Positions 1 to 8,828 are shown, numbered from the stretch's first letter. The stretch: DNA of 57,492 bases from Collinsella sp. (GCA_019414515.1 DXLX01000005.1:1-57492); one strand, 5' to 3'. A program made the numbers and translations. Notes: generated by a model not told the origin, from the sequence alone.

Positions 1-368
1 GGGGCAGCGTCTGCCGGTTCCTCGTCGGGGGTCTCAATCTGCTTGATCATGACCTCCTGGCCCTGCAGCAGGTATGTCTCGCCGCCGCCGCAATGAGGGC
101 AGGTCTTGCCGTGCTCGACTGTCGCATAGTCGCGGCCGCACGCCTCGCAATGCGTCACGGCCTCGACAGGCTCCACAAGAAGCTCCGCGCCCTGCGCGAT
201 GGGCTTTTTATCTGCCGCCCAGCGCCAAGCGTCGAGCAGCAAGTCGGGAACGACGCCCGAGACCTCGCCCAGCAGCAGCGTGACGCTCGAAACGCGACGC
301 ACGCCATTGGCGCGCGCCACATTCTCAACATCGCGAATGATGTGATAGACGATTCCGAGCTCGTGCAC
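1..368 (-). CDS. hypA: HypA, hydrogenase nickel incorporation protein (3' end cut by window)
   Basis: HypA is a cytoplasmic nickel metallochaperone that works with HypB to load Ni into Ni-Fe hydrogenase. The reading frame opens VHELGIVYHIIRDVE, the invariant HypA start in which His2 is a nickel ligand. It carries the zinc site as Cys74/Cys77 and Cys90/Cys93 (CEAC and CPHC). The start is GTG at 368, preceded by AAGGAG; there is no ATG near it. About 122 codons are visible and the stop lies beyond base 1. The other maturation genes (hypF, C, D, E) are 29 kb away on the plus strand; hypB may lie outside the window. The identification is secure. Confidence 0.93.
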   Translation of the reverse strand, partial: MHELGIVYHIIRDVENVARANGVRRVSSVTLLLGEVSGVVPDLLLDAWRWAADKKPIAQGAELLVEPVEAVTHCEACGRDYATVEHGKTCPHCGGGETYLLQGQEVMIKQIETPDEEPADAA

Positions 369-402
369 TTTTAACTCCTTCCGCCGTTCCCGTTATGACT
401 AC

Positions 403-3180
403 TTACTTGCGACCGAATTTAATCTTGATGGCACGCTTGAGCGCGTACTTGCCGAGGCTTGGGAGCTTTTGCTCGTATTTGACCATCGTGGAGCACTCGG
501 GGCGATCGCGATCCAGGCGGATGGCATCGAACGCGCACTTGGTGGTGCACAGACCGCAGCCGATGCACTTGTTGGGGTCGACGATCGAGGCACCGCAGCC
601 CAAGCAGCGAGCGGTCTCGGCGCGCACCTGCTCCTCGGTAAAGGTCTCGACGTACTCGCTAAAGGGCGCAGCCTTCTCGCGCTCGCGGTCGACATGTGCC
701 ACCTCGCGGCTCGCGTTGTCGTAGCTCTCGATCACGACATCGTCGCGGTCGAGCGCGGTGTAGTGGCGCTGGTTGCGGCCGATGGTGAGCGTGGAGCCCG
801 GCTGCACAAAGCGATGGATGGACACGGCGGCCTCGTGACCGGCGGCAATGGCGTCGATGGCAAAGCTCGGACCGGTGTAGACGTCGCCGCCTACAAAGAT
901 GTCGGGCTCGGCGGTCTGATAGGTCTGGGGATCGGCAAGGGCACCCTGGCCGCGGCCGAGCTCCACCTTGGAGCCAGCTAGCAAGTCGCCCCACACAATG
1001 GACTGGCCAATCGACATGACGACACGGTCGGCATCGACACGGCGCAGATCGTTCTCGTCGTACTCGGGCGCAAAACGGCCCTCGTCGTCAAAGACACGCG
1101 TGCAGCGCTTGAAGGTGATGCCGCACACATGACCGGCCTCGTCCAGGTGAACCTCCTTGGGGCCCCAGCCGCAGCTGATGTGGGCGCCGTCCTCAGCGGC
1201 CTCGCGACGCTCCTCCTCGCTGGCGGGCATCTGAGCCTCGCTCTCCAGGCAGAACATCTCAACGTGCTCGGAGCCCAGACGGCAAGCGTTGCGCGCGACA
1301 TCGATAGCCACGTTGCCGCCGCCCACCACAATGGTGCGGCCGGGCAGCGTGTCGATCTTGCCACTGTTGACCTCGCGCAAAAAGTCGACGGCCACGGTCA
1401 CGTCCTCGGCATCCTCACCCGGAATACCGGCGAGGCGGCCGCCCTGGCAGCCAATGGCAACATAAAAGGCCTTAAAGCCCTGCTCGCGCAGCTCGTCGAG
1501 CGTCACATCACGACCGACCTCCACGCCATAGCGGAACTCGGCACCCATCAGGCGAATGATCTCGACCTCGGCCTCGATAACATCCTTCTGCAGCTTAAAG
1601 CTGGGAATGCCATAGGTGAGCATGCCGCCCGGGCGCTCATTCTTCTCGAATACGACGGGCTTGTAGCCCTTCTCGGCCAGATAGAAGGCGCAGGACAGAC
1701 CGGCCGGGCCGGCACCGATAATGGCGATCTTCTGATCGAAGCCGCCAGCGCGCGTCGGCGTCACCACGGGCGGGACATAGCGGGTCGCGGCATCCAGATC
1801 GCGCTGGGCGATGAACTTCTTGACCTCGTCGATAGCCACGGCGGCATCCACGCGACCACGGGTGCAGGCGTCCTCGCAGCGGCGGTTGCACACGCGGCCG
1901 CAGATAGCGGGCAGCGGGTTCTCGCGCTTGATGAGCGCCAGCGCCTCGTCATAGCGGCCCTGCGCCGCGAGCTTTAAGTAGCCCTGAACGGCAACGTGCG
2001 CGGGGCAAGCCGTCTTGCAGGGCGCGGTGCCGGACTCGTGCGTCTCGATACGGTTATCGTTGCGGTAGTTGGGCGACCACTTGGTGTGGTCCCACTTGGT
2101 GGCATCGGGCAGCTCCTGGCGCGGATACTCGGGCACCTGTCCGCCGGCCTTTTTGCTGCAGAGCTTCTGGCCGAGCTTGGCGGCGCCGGCCGGGCACACC
2201 TCAACGCAGCGACCGCAGGCCACACACTTGTCCTTCTCGACCTTAGCGACATAGGCCGAGCGCGAAAGATTGGGCGTGTTGAACAGCTGCGAGGTGCGCA
2301 GGGCGTAGCACACGTTGACGTTGCAGTTGCAGATGGCGAAGATCTTGTTCTCGCCGTCAATGTTGGTGATCTGGTGCACAAAGCCGTTGTCCTCGGCCTG
2401 GCGCAGGATGTCGTAGACCTCGTCGCGGGTCACGTAATGACCACGATCGGTCTCGACCACGTAGTCGGCCATATCGCCCACGGCGATGCACCAATCGGCC
2501 GGGTCGTCGGCGCAGCCCTCTCCCATCACGCGACGGCTCGCGCGGCAGCTGCAGGTGCTAGCGGCATATTTGCCATCGTATTTGTCGAGCCAATGCTCGA
2601 TATGCTCAATAGGCACCGAGGTGCTCGCGGCATCGATGGCCTTCTCGACCGGAATGACATGCATGCCGATGCCGGCACCTCCGGGCGGCACCATCGGCGT
2701 GGCCTTGGACAGCGGCCCCTTGGATGCCTGCTCAAAGAACTTGGCATAGACCGGATGCTCCTCGAGCTGGCTCACGCGCATGTTGAGGAACTCAGCAGAA
2801 CCCGGCACCAGCATGGGCAGCACCCACTGCTTGGCTCGCTCGGGATTTTCCCAGTTGTACTCGAGCAGGCCCGTGTAGCTCATGTCGTCGAGCATCTTCT
2901 CGATCTGGGCCTCGGGCATGCCGGTGAGTTTGACCATCTCGGGCAGCGTGTAGGGACGGCGCATCTTCATCTTGCAGAGCACTTCGGCCTGCTCGTCAGT
3001 CGCGGCCTCGGCAAACGACCAGTACTCGTAGCCCAGCAGCTCGTCGCGATGCAGCAGGCGGTTGGTGCAGTGCTCGCACAGTTTGACGATGGCCTCGCGC
3101 GGATGCTCCGGCAGCGGCGGCACAAACTCCGCACCGATATCGGGCTCGGTGTAGCTAATCCCCGGTCCGTTGAGAATCAT
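403..3180 (-). CDS. Multi-cluster Fe-S / FAD-NAD(P) oxidoreductase, GltD-like
   Basis: A 925-residue electron-transfer protein. In order it shows an N-terminal region of about 200 residues without a domain I recognise, a cysteine cluster around CSCRASRR and CNCNVNVC, a ferredoxin motif CVACGRCVEVCP, and a GltD-type Fe-S region (CKTACPAH, CGRVCNRRCEDAC). Then follow an FAD-binding loop IGAGPAGLSCAFYLAEKG, an NAD(P)-binding loop VVGGGNVAIDVARNAC, and a C-terminal cluster (CLGCG, CIGCGLCTTKCAFDAI). This resembles the small subunit of glutamate synthase fused to extra ferredoxin domains. The ATG at 3180 is chosen because the upstream extension runs through the promoter shared with the divergent tetR gene. 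Substrate unknown; electron bifurcation or NAD(P)H-linked redox shuttling is inference. Confidence 0.8.
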   Translation of the reverse strand: MILNGPGISYTEPDIGAEFVPPLPEHPREAIVKLCEHCTNRLLHRDELLGYEYWSFAEAATDEQAEVLCKMKMRRPYTLPEMVKLTGMPEAQIEKMLDDMSYTGLLEYNWENPERAKQWVLPMLVPGSAEFLNMRVSQLEEHPVYAKFFEQASKGPLSKATPMVPPGGAGIGMHVIPVEKAIDAASTSVPIEHIEHWLDKYDGKYAASTCSCRASRRVMGEGCADDPADWCIAVGDMADYVVETDRGHYVTRDEVYDILRQAEDNGFVHQITNIDGENKIFAICNCNVNVCYALRTSQLFNTPNLSRSAYVAKVEKDKCVACGRCVEVCPAGAAKLGQKLCSKKAGGQVPEYPRQELPDATKWDHTKWSPNYRNDNRIETHESGTAPCKTACPAHVAVQGYLKLAAQGRYDEALALIKRENPLPAICGRVCNRRCEDACTRGRVDAAVAIDEVKKFIAQRDLDAATRYVPPVVTPTRAGGFDQKIAIIGAGPAGLSCAFYLAEKGYKPVVFEKNERPGGMLTYGIPSFKLQKDVIEAEVEIIRLMGAEFRYGVEVGRDVTLDELREQGFKAFYVAIGCQGGRLAGIPGEDAEDVTVAVDFLREVNSGKIDTLPGRTIVVGGGNVAIDVARNACRLGSEHVEMFCLESEAQMPASEEERREAAEDGAHISCGWGPKEVHLDEAGHVCGITFKRCTRVFDDEGRFAPEYDENDLRRVDADRVVMSIGQSIVWGDLLAGSKVELGRGQGALADPQTYQTAEPDIFVGGDVYTGPSFAIDAIAAGHEAAVSIHRFVQPGSTLTIGRNQRHYTALDRDDVVIESYDNASREVAHVDREREKAAPFSEYVETFTEEQVRAETARCLGCGASIVDPNKCIGCGLCTTKCAFDAIRLDRDRPECSTMVKYEQKLPSLGKYALKRAIKIKFGRK

Positions 3181-3273
3181 GGTCGTCCCTTCTCTTGCCA
3201 CAGCCCGGCGAGACCGCGGCGCCCCTCTTTTTTTGCAGGCCGGGCATGCCCCCATGCCGTTCACCCGCCATTG

Positions 3274-3311
3274 TTGACATTGTGTCAAAAATAGTATTGA
3301 CGAACCGTCAA
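3274..3311. promoter_or_regulatory. Two TetR-type operator dyads in the divergent promoter
   Basis: Two perfect inverted repeats of the same form lie between the oxidoreductase and tetR: TTGACATTGTGTCAA at 3274-3288 and TTGACGAACCGTCAA at 3297-3311. Each has 6-bp arms and a 3-bp spacer, with centres 23 bp apart. A third, poorer half-site (ACGGTCAG) lies near 3335. Their position suggests autoregulation by the TetR protein and control of the oxidoreductase. Binding is inferred. Confidence 0.6.
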
Positions 3312-3369
3312 CAATATTCAAGACTGTTAGGCGAACGGTCAGGCAAAAGAGGATGAAAGGCGGCAAAAC

Positions 3370-4032
3370 ATGGGCGACAACACAGCAGATACCTCTGTGG
3401 TCGATGCCGTCCCCGCATCCGATAGCGCGGCAAAGCGCCTGACAGGCGACGAACGCCGTCGCGAGATCCTCGATGCCGTGCGCACCGTAAGCTCCGAGCT
3501 GGGCGTGTCGCATCTTTCGGTATCGGCCGTGACCAAGCGAGCCGGCTGTACGCGCTCATTGTTCTACCACTACTTTGCCGATATGGACGCCGCCGTCACC
3601 GCCGTCATGGACGAGGCAATCGACGGTTTTATCTCCGAGCTCGAGCAGTGGAATGCCAGCCGCACGGTTGGCGACATCGAAGGCGCACTCGACACCGTCG
3701 CCCCGCTCTTCAAGCGTCTGGTCGTGAGCGGCCACGAGCTGCCGAGCACGCTCACCTCGAGCAGCGGTGCGCTCTACGGCGGCTTTTTGCACAACGTGGT
3801 CCAGCGCGTGGCGCAGTATATCTGCGACACCACCGTGGTGGATTTTGTCGCCCATCATGAGCTACGCATCGACCATGTCTACGAGACGTTCTACACCCTC
3901 ATCATGGGACTGTTGATGTATATCCGCACGCACCCCGATGTGCCCGACGAGACGGTCAAGGAGATTATCGCCTCGACGCTCCACATCGAGGGCTATACCG
4001 CCAAGTATCCGGAGCGCAAGCCCCAGAACTGA
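3370..4032 (+). CDS. TetR/AcrR family transcriptional regulator
   Basis: A 220-residue DNA-binding repressor. Residues about 30-80 form the TetR helix-turn-helix (RREILDAVRTVSSELG, then VSAVTKRAGCTRSLFYHYF, the usual recognition-helix ending). The remaining C-terminal helical domain would bind an unknown ligand. It is divergent from the Fe-S oxidoreductase and 63 bp upstream of the DUF5692 gene on the same strand, so it probably controls one or both. Two matching dyads lie in the divergent promoter. ATG at 3370 follows AAGG. The family is certain; the ligand cannot be read. Confidence 0.9.
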   Translation: MGDNTADTSVVDAVPASDSAAKRLTGDERRREILDAVRTVSSELGVSHLSVSAVTKRAGCTRSLFYHYFADMDAAVTAVMDEAIDGFISELEQWNASRTVGDIEGALDTVAPLFKRLVVSGHELPSTLTSSSGALYGGFLHNVVQRVAQYICDTTVVDFVAHHELRIDHVYETFYTLIMGLLMYIRTHPDVPDETVKEIIASTLHIEGYTAKYPERKPQN

Positions 4033-4095
4033 CGCCATTTGGCCAAACTGCCCGCGATCAGAAGAGGGGCCGCGGGCGTGTGAAAGGAGAGCAGC

Positions 4096-5103
4096 ATGCT
4101 GTTCGATGTTTGGGGTAGCGATACCCTTATCCACTGGGCCGGCTGGGCCATGGTCTTTATTGGCCTGATCGTGCTCAACGAGGTCGGCCGCCGCACCAAG
4201 CTGGGCGCGGCAATCATCTTTGGCGTTGCTCCGCTGGCCATGACCATCTACTGCGTCGCCATCGCCGTCGGCGTTTCGCAGGGTGCCGAGTGGGCGCTCA
4301 CCAACCCCACCCATGTGTACCAGAACAGCTGGTTCCACTACGCCAAGGTATACGCGGCGCTGGCCGGTTGCTGGGGCTTCATTGCCATTAAGTACCAGTG
4401 GGGCAAGATCGGCAAGGCGCATTGGTTCCGCGCATGGCCGTTTGTGATCGTCGCTATCAACATCATGATTGCCGTCGTGTCCGATTTCGAGAGTGCCTAC
4501 CACTTCTTTGTCCTGGGCCAGTCCACCTGGGTCACCTCCGAGGGTGTCACGCAGCTTGCCGGCTGGAACAACGTGTTCAACGGCATCGCCGGTCTCATCA
4601 ACATCTTCTGCATGACCGGCTGGTGGAGCGTCTACGCCTCCGAGGATCAGACCGATATGCTGTGGCCCGACATGACCTGGGTCTACATCATCGCCTACGA
4701 TATCTGGAACTTCTGCTACACCTACAACTGCCTGCCCACCCACTCCTGGTTCTGCGGCTTTGCGCTGCTGCTGGCGCCCACCGTCGCCGCCTTTATCTGG
4801 AACAAGGGCGGCTGGATCCAGAACCGCGCCTTCACGCTGGCCATTTGGTGCATGTTTGCCCAGGTGTTCCCGTACTTCCAGGAGGAGTCCATCTTTGTGA
4901 CCCACTCCACGCTCGACTCCGGCGCCGCTACCGCGGTCTCGGTCGCCGCGCTGATCGCCAACGTCGCCGCAATCATCTACATCGCCTACCGTGCCAAGAA
5001 GCTCGGCCGCAATCCCTACAAGCAGGATGTCTTTGAGGGCACCAGCGATTGGGAGAAGGCTACCGCTCGTCGCGCCAAGGTTGATTACGCTCACGCCGAG
5101 TAA
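4096..5103 (+). CDS. DUF5692 family multi-pass membrane protein
   Basis: A 335-residue integral membrane protein with about eight hydrophobic segments, unusually rich in Trp and Tyr (for example WVYIIAYDIWNFCYTYNC). The C-terminal tail is charged and cytoplasmic-looking. I recognise the DUF5692 family, seen in Coriobacteriia; no activity is established to my knowledge. ATG at 4096 follows AAAGGAGAGCAGC. It sits 63 bp after tetR, probably in one transcript, and ends before a strong terminator. The pairing with a TetR regulator and a flavin/Fe-S oxidoreductase hints at a membrane role in a regulated redox or transport function, which is inference. Confidence 0.7.
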   Translation: MLFDVWGSDTLIHWAGWAMVFIGLIVLNEVGRRTKLGAAIIFGVAPLAMTIYCVAIAVGVSQGAEWALTNPTHVYQNSWFHYAKVYAALAGCWGFIAIKYQWGKIGKAHWFRAWPFVIVAINIMIAVVSDFESAYHFFVLGQSTWVTSEGVTQLAGWNNVFNGIAGLINIFCMTGWWSVYASEDQTDMLWPDMTWVYIIAYDIWNFCYTYNCLPTHSWFCGFALLLAPTVAAFIWNKGGWIQNRAFTLAIWCMFAQVFPYFQEESIFVTHSTLDSGAATAVSVAALIANVAAIIYIAYRAKKLGRNPYKQDVFEGTSDWEKATARRAKVDYAHAE

Positions 5104-5175
5104 CGCGCCTGGCGCAAACATCGCTTGAGTACGAAGCTGCGTAGCCGGCTCCGCGCAACTCAACGCATTGCAGAA

Positions 5176-5214
5176 CCCCCGGAATGTGATTCGTCCGCGT
5201 TCCGGGGGCTTTTT
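5176..5214 (+). terminator. Intrinsic terminator after the DUF5692 gene
   Basis: Nine-base arms CCCCCGGAA (5176-5184) and TTCCGGGGG (5200-5208) are followed by CTTTTTG. This is a clear rho-independent terminator about 70 bp after the stop codon. Confidence 0.85.
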
Positions 5215-5336
5215 GCTGCCGCGAGGATGCGACTGAACGATGCGCTCGGGTTAAATCGGATCTTATATTTCGCATGCGCTTTATATGGCTCCATTTTTGG
5301 GTACAGTGTTGTCCCGATATTGAGCTTGGGGGATAT

Positions 5337-6833
5337 ATGAAAGATGAGACGATGGGCCAAGAGGATGCGGCCCAAGATGCAGAAGCGTGCGCTGAGGCCT
5401 TGGAGAGCTTAGACCGGATTTCACTCGATGAGATTGCGTTTGACGATTCGGGCGTTGATGTGCAGGATGAGCCGGAAACCGAGGCGCAATCCGATGATCA
5501 GGATGCAGGCGACGTTGAGCCTGCCGAGGATGAGGCAGATCACGAAGACACCGAAAGCGAGGCCGGCAACCAGCCCGAATCCGACACGGGCGAGGAAACC
5601 GTCTTGCTCGACAGCTTACCGGCCGAGGATTCGCTGACCCGCGAGCTTCCTGGCCTGGGTTCCGCACCAGCCGTGGACGAGACCATCGCCATGGGCGATA
5701 TTCCCCTACCATCCGTTCCCTCGGCACGCGAGGCCGAGGTTCGCCATCGCAAGATGTCGCCCAAGCGCCGCAACCTGATGGTTGCCGGCGTTGTGGCCGT
5801 CGCGCTCGTCGCCGGCGGCGCAGGCTATGCTGCCTGGAACGGATATCAGCAAGAGCAGGCTGCCACTGTCGCCGCCAATGCCCACACGATGATGTCAGTG
5901 CAGATTGGCGTGCAGGCCGCGGGCCTCGACTGTTCCACTGGCTCAAAGATCCCCGTGCAGGTGAGTGGCCAGGACTCCGACGGCTCTTCTGTGAGCGAAA
6001 CACTCTACGTTGACGAGCACGGCCGCGGCATCAAACTGCTGCCCGGCGATTACACGCTCTCCATCGCTGCCTCCCCCATCGCGGCCGACGGCACCATCTA
6101 TACCGTCCCGACCACCAAGACGCAGGTCACCGTTAAGAGCGATGGACAGGATTTAAGTGCCCAGGCCACCTTTAAGCTCAAGGTGCCTTCGGCCGACACG
6201 GTGACTGACGACCAGATCGATGCCGCCGCCAAGTATGCCGAGGAGGGCGGTGCGAGCTCCGCTGCGGCTGCCAAAGTGCTCCAGCAGGCAGCAACCGCGC
6301 GGCGCGACGCCGCCGTCAATGCCGTGAGCGCGCAAAAGGCACAGGCGTCCCGTGATGCTGACGCTCGCCACAAGGCAACCGACCTCTACCAGCTCGATAT
6401 TCCCGTCGAGTGGTACGGCAAGGTCGCAACTTGGCAAAACGGAAGCACGCTATGCATCTATCTGGGCGACGACGCCAATACGCCGCTCGTGACGCTCGTT
6501 GCGGTGCGCGAGGGCGAGAGCTTTACGCCCGATGAAGGCGATACGGTTTTGGGCGCGGCCAATCTAGGCAACGGTTATACCGTCTACGCCAGCGGCCCCG
6601 TCTATCCGTACGTGGTGCCCCAGACCATCAACGGACGGACGCAGAACCCCGTGTCAACCTACCCCATGGACACGGCCATTGAGCTTGTCGAGCTTACGAC
6701 CGGCAACCGCTACACCTATAGCCAGATCAAGAACGACCTGGTTGGCAAAGACGGCAACGCAGACGCCGCCACCAAACTCGAGACCGACTACCTCGCCCAG
6801 ATTCTCCTGCCGAGCATCAAAGCCCAGGACTAG
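5337..6833 (+). CDS. Acidic single-pass membrane protein, function unknown
   Basis: I do not recognise this 498-residue protein. The first 130 residues are very acidic (runs of Asp and Glu with Ala and Pro) and probably disordered. One transmembrane helix follows around residues 143-163 (LMVAGVVAVALVAGGAGYAA), preceded by KMSPKRR, which predicts an inside N terminus. The outer part has a domain resembling a beta-rich bacterial Ig-like module (residues about 180-285), an Ala-rich helical linker, and a second globular region. ATG at 5337 is chosen because GGGGGA precedes it by four bases; a longer frame from 5274 overlaps the promoter region. It appears monocistronic. Confidence 0.65.
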   Translation: MKDETMGQEDAAQDAEACAEALESLDRISLDEIAFDDSGVDVQDEPETEAQSDDQDAGDVEPAEDEADHEDTESEAGNQPESDTGEETVLLDSLPAEDSLTRELPGLGSAPAVDETIAMGDIPLPSVPSAREAEVRHRKMSPKRRNLMVAGVVAVALVAGGAGYAAWNGYQQEQAATVAANAHTMMSVQIGVQAAGLDCSTGSKIPVQVSGQDSDGSSVSETLYVDEHGRGIKLLPGDYTLSIAASPIAADGTIYTVPTTKTQVTVKSDGQDLSAQATFKLKVPSADTVTDDQIDAAAKYAEEGGASSAAAAKVLQQAATARRDAAVNAVSAQKAQASRDADARHKATDLYQLDIPVEWYGKVATWQNGSTLCIYLGDDANTPLVTLVAVREGESFTPDEGDTVLGAANLGNGYTVYASGPVYPYVVPQTINGRTQNPVSTYPMDTAIELVELTTGNRYTYSQIKNDLVGKDGNADAATKLETDYLAQILLPSIKAQD

Positions 6834-6906
6834 CCTGGCACAGCAAGGTGCTCCCCAACCGTGATGAAGGAGCCAGGAGGTCCTGACCCCACAGGCCCAT
6901 AGATGA

Positions 6907-8259
6907 TTAGGCAAGGAGCCACTTCCATGCGGGCATAACGTGTACCACACCGTGCTCGCATGGAATATCGGTCTGTTCATCCATGGTAACGATTGCCGAC
7001 TCGCCAAGATCGAACTGGGCCATCGAGGCATCAAGCGCGGCAATTTCGCGCTCGCGCGTTTTCTCACTTGCCATATCCGCGCTCACCTGAATCAGGCTAT
7101 AAGCCCGCATGAGAAGTGCGTCCCCAGCAACAAAGTCCACCTCATGGCTTTTACTCTTCTCTTTGATCAGCAGACGGCAGACCGAGCCGGTCCTCACCGC
7201 GGGAGTCCTTCTTCTTAGCGCATTGAACACTGCGGTCTCGAGCCTCTGGCCCTGGTCCAATGCCGATGCGGGAGAGAATGCTCCAAACATCGCAGGATCG
7301 ACAGCGTAGACCTTAGACGCAGACCGCATGTTATTTGCCAGTGAACGCGTGAACTCCGGCACAGAAAACAACAGGTAGGCGTCCTCATAATACTCAAGTA
7401 AGTCGCTGAGCGAATTACGACTGACGGGTATCTGCCTGCTCTTGAACTCGTTATACACTTTGTTCACTGACAGCTCTCGTCCCGAAGATGCCATACACCG
7501 CGTCAAGAACAGCGATGCCAGGCGAGGGTTCTTGACGTCGTAACGTTCAACGACGTCCATGGCGACCGTTCGCGAAGCATATTCCTGTAGCAGCTGAATC
7601 GCGTCTGCAGGCGTCTGCTCAAGTGTCGCGATGAATCCCCCTCGTTCAAGATACCCGATCAGATGATGTCGAAGCAGCGCTGCATCGCTCGGGGAAAAGG
7701 TCGCATCTGACTCGAGAACGCTCCCCGTCTTATATCGAACGTATTCCGAAAAACTCAACGGAAAAAGCTCTCGCACAAGAGAACGACCCCTGAACTCGCT
7801 CTTAAGTTCTGAGGACAGCATCTTAGAAGAAGATCCCGTCACATAGACGGTCGCTTTCTCCGTATCGACTACACGCCGCAGAAACGCACCCCATTCGGGA
7901 ATTTCCTGGATCTCGTCAAAGAAAATGTAAGCACCCTCGGTTCGAGCAACAGGATACAGCGCATAGAACGTGTCGAGCACGTCCGCCAGCAGCGATGGCT
8001 CATACGGGCGCAAGCGCTCATCCTCAAAATTGAAGTAAAGCATCCGGTCAAGCTCGACGCCCCGGTTCTGAAGCCGCCACATCTCCTGATACAGGCGATA
8101 CGTCTTTCCACAACGGCGGGCCCCCACAATCACATTTACGATGTTGTCGCGCTTTGGCTCCTGTGGGTTTCCTAGATCAAGGTCTCGCTCAAAGACCTGC
8201 GGAACCCCCTGCTGTTCAAAGTCCTTTATTTTCTGGGCGATCAAGTCGTTGAATGCCAT
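6907..8259 (-). CDS. AAA ATPase with DUF4143 C-terminal domain
   Basis: A 450-residue member of the archaeal-ATPase-like AAA_14/DUF4143 proteins, a widespread group of uncertain function. Walker A is GARRCGKT (residues 46-53) and Walker B is YIFFDEIQ with Asp115 and Glu116. The sensor motif TGSSSKML follows, and the DUF4143 part includes the typical LFPLSFSEY. ATG at 8259 has GGAG six bases upstream. It is an isolated gene between convergent or unrelated genes. A 23-bp inverted repeat lies directly upstream of the ribosome binding site, suggesting self-regulation. Relatives have been proposed as defence or toxin-like ATPases; nothing here settles this. Confidence 0.85.
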   Translation of the reverse strand: MAFNDLIAQKIKDFEQQGVPQVFERDLDLGNPQEPKRDNIVNVIVGARRCGKTYRLYQEMWRLQNRGVELDRMLYFNFEDERLRPYEPSLLADVLDTFYALYPVARTEGAYIFFDEIQEIPEWGAFLRRVVDTEKATVYVTGSSSKMLSSELKSEFRGRSLVRELFPLSFSEYVRYKTGSVLESDATFSPSDAALLRHHLIGYLERGGFIATLEQTPADAIQLLQEYASRTVAMDVVERYDVKNPRLASLFLTRCMASSGRELSVNKVYNEFKSRQIPVSRNSLSDLLEYYEDAYLLFSVPEFTRSLANNMRSASKVYAVDPAMFGAFSPASALDQGQRLETAVFNALRRRTPAVRTGSVCRLLIKEKSKSHEVDFVAGDALLMRAYSLIQVSADMASEKTREREIAALDASMAQFDLGESAIVTMDEQTDIPCEHGVVHVMPAWKWLLA

Positions 8260-8267
8260 TATTCTCC

Positions 8268-8327
8268 AATCTTGCTCTCTAGCTAATCAAAATTATAGTG
8301 ATTCTTGATTAATTAGAGAGCAAGATT
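8268..8327. promoter_or_regulatory. 23-bp inverted repeat abutting the ribosome binding site of the ATPase gene
   Basis: Left arm 8268-8290 and right arm 8305-8327 match at 21 of 23 positions around a 14-base loop. The arm starts AATCTTGCTCTCTA and ends TAATCAA. The left arm touches the GGAG ribosome site of the gene starting at 8259. It could be an operator overlapping the promoter or an mRNA hairpin limiting translation. The sequence is much more AT-rich than its surroundings. Confidence 0.6.
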
Positions 8328-8489
8328 ATATCTGACTTGATTAACACTTAAGCAAGTTTTTTCACTATTACTGCTCGAAGGATGCCGAGTGGCTGAGAGG
8401 ACAACCAAGCTCGAATGCGACTCCCTGGACAGTCGATTTGGGACGGGACTTTTTTGACTACCCTCCCCCTGCAGAAAAATCCCTAACGC

Positions 8490-8556
8490 AGTTGCGGTGA
8501 AATAGGGACTGTTTTTGCTGGTCAAACCGCAAAACAGTCCCTATTTCACCGCAACT
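8490..8556. repeat. 26-bp perfect inverted repeat with GGGACTG core
   Basis: Arms at 8490-8515 and 8531-8556 are perfectly complementary over 26 bases (inner part GAAATAGGGACTGTTTT) around a 15-base loop. It lies in the noncoding stretch 8328-8580, together with an AT-rich segment and no gene I can support. The GGGAC core recalls the other palindromic elements of this window. Confidence 0.75.
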
Positions 8557-8580
8557 TATTGGTGGCCTTTTGGGTGGCAC

Positions 8581-8775
8581 TCAGCGCCAGGGGTCGGCTT
8601 CGAACATTGGCTCGCGCTCGGGGCGGCGATCGCTGTAGGGATCGTAGCCGTCGTCGTCCTCGTTCTCGGCACGGATGTAGGGGTCGCGCGGCTTGGGTGC
8701 CGGCTTAGGCACAGGCTTGGGTGCGGCGGGTGCGGCATCGGTCGCCGGCGCACTTGTCTTGATCTCGTCTTTCAT
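8581..8775 (-). CDS. Small Pro/Ala-rich hypothetical protein
   Basis: A 64-residue protein downstream of clpB on the same strand. It begins MKDEIKTSAPATDAAPAAP, has a KPVPKPAPKP stretch, and ends in an acidic, aromatic tail (DDDGYDPYSDRR...FEADPWR). It is probably disordered. ATG at 8775 has AAGGAG eight bases upstream; an ATG six bases earlier is too close to that site. A terminator separates it from clpB, so it probably has its own promoter. Codon use resembles that of neighbouring genes. Function unknown. Confidence 0.55.
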   Translation of the reverse strand: MKDEIKTSAPATDAAPAAPKPVPKPAPKPRDPYIRAENEDDDGYDPYSDRRPEREPMFEADPWR

Positions 8776-8828
8776 CTGCATAGCTCCTTGCATCGCATCC
8801 GTTCAACATTATCGATTGTCGCACGAAA

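Noticed and set aside
403..3513. Upstream start for the oxidoreductase
   Set aside because: The extension has no ribosome site, contains the divergent promoter and tetR 5' region, and reads as low-similarity sequence before MILNGPGISYTEPD.
8383..8450. Segment with GCCGAGTGGCTGAGAGG that looks like a tRNA-Ser/Leu D-arm or a TPP-riboswitch CTGAGA box
   Set aside because: No acceptor stem, anticodon arm or T-loop can be drawn, and the second TPP half (ACCTGATCTGG-like and GTAGGGA) is missing. No thiamine gene is downstream.
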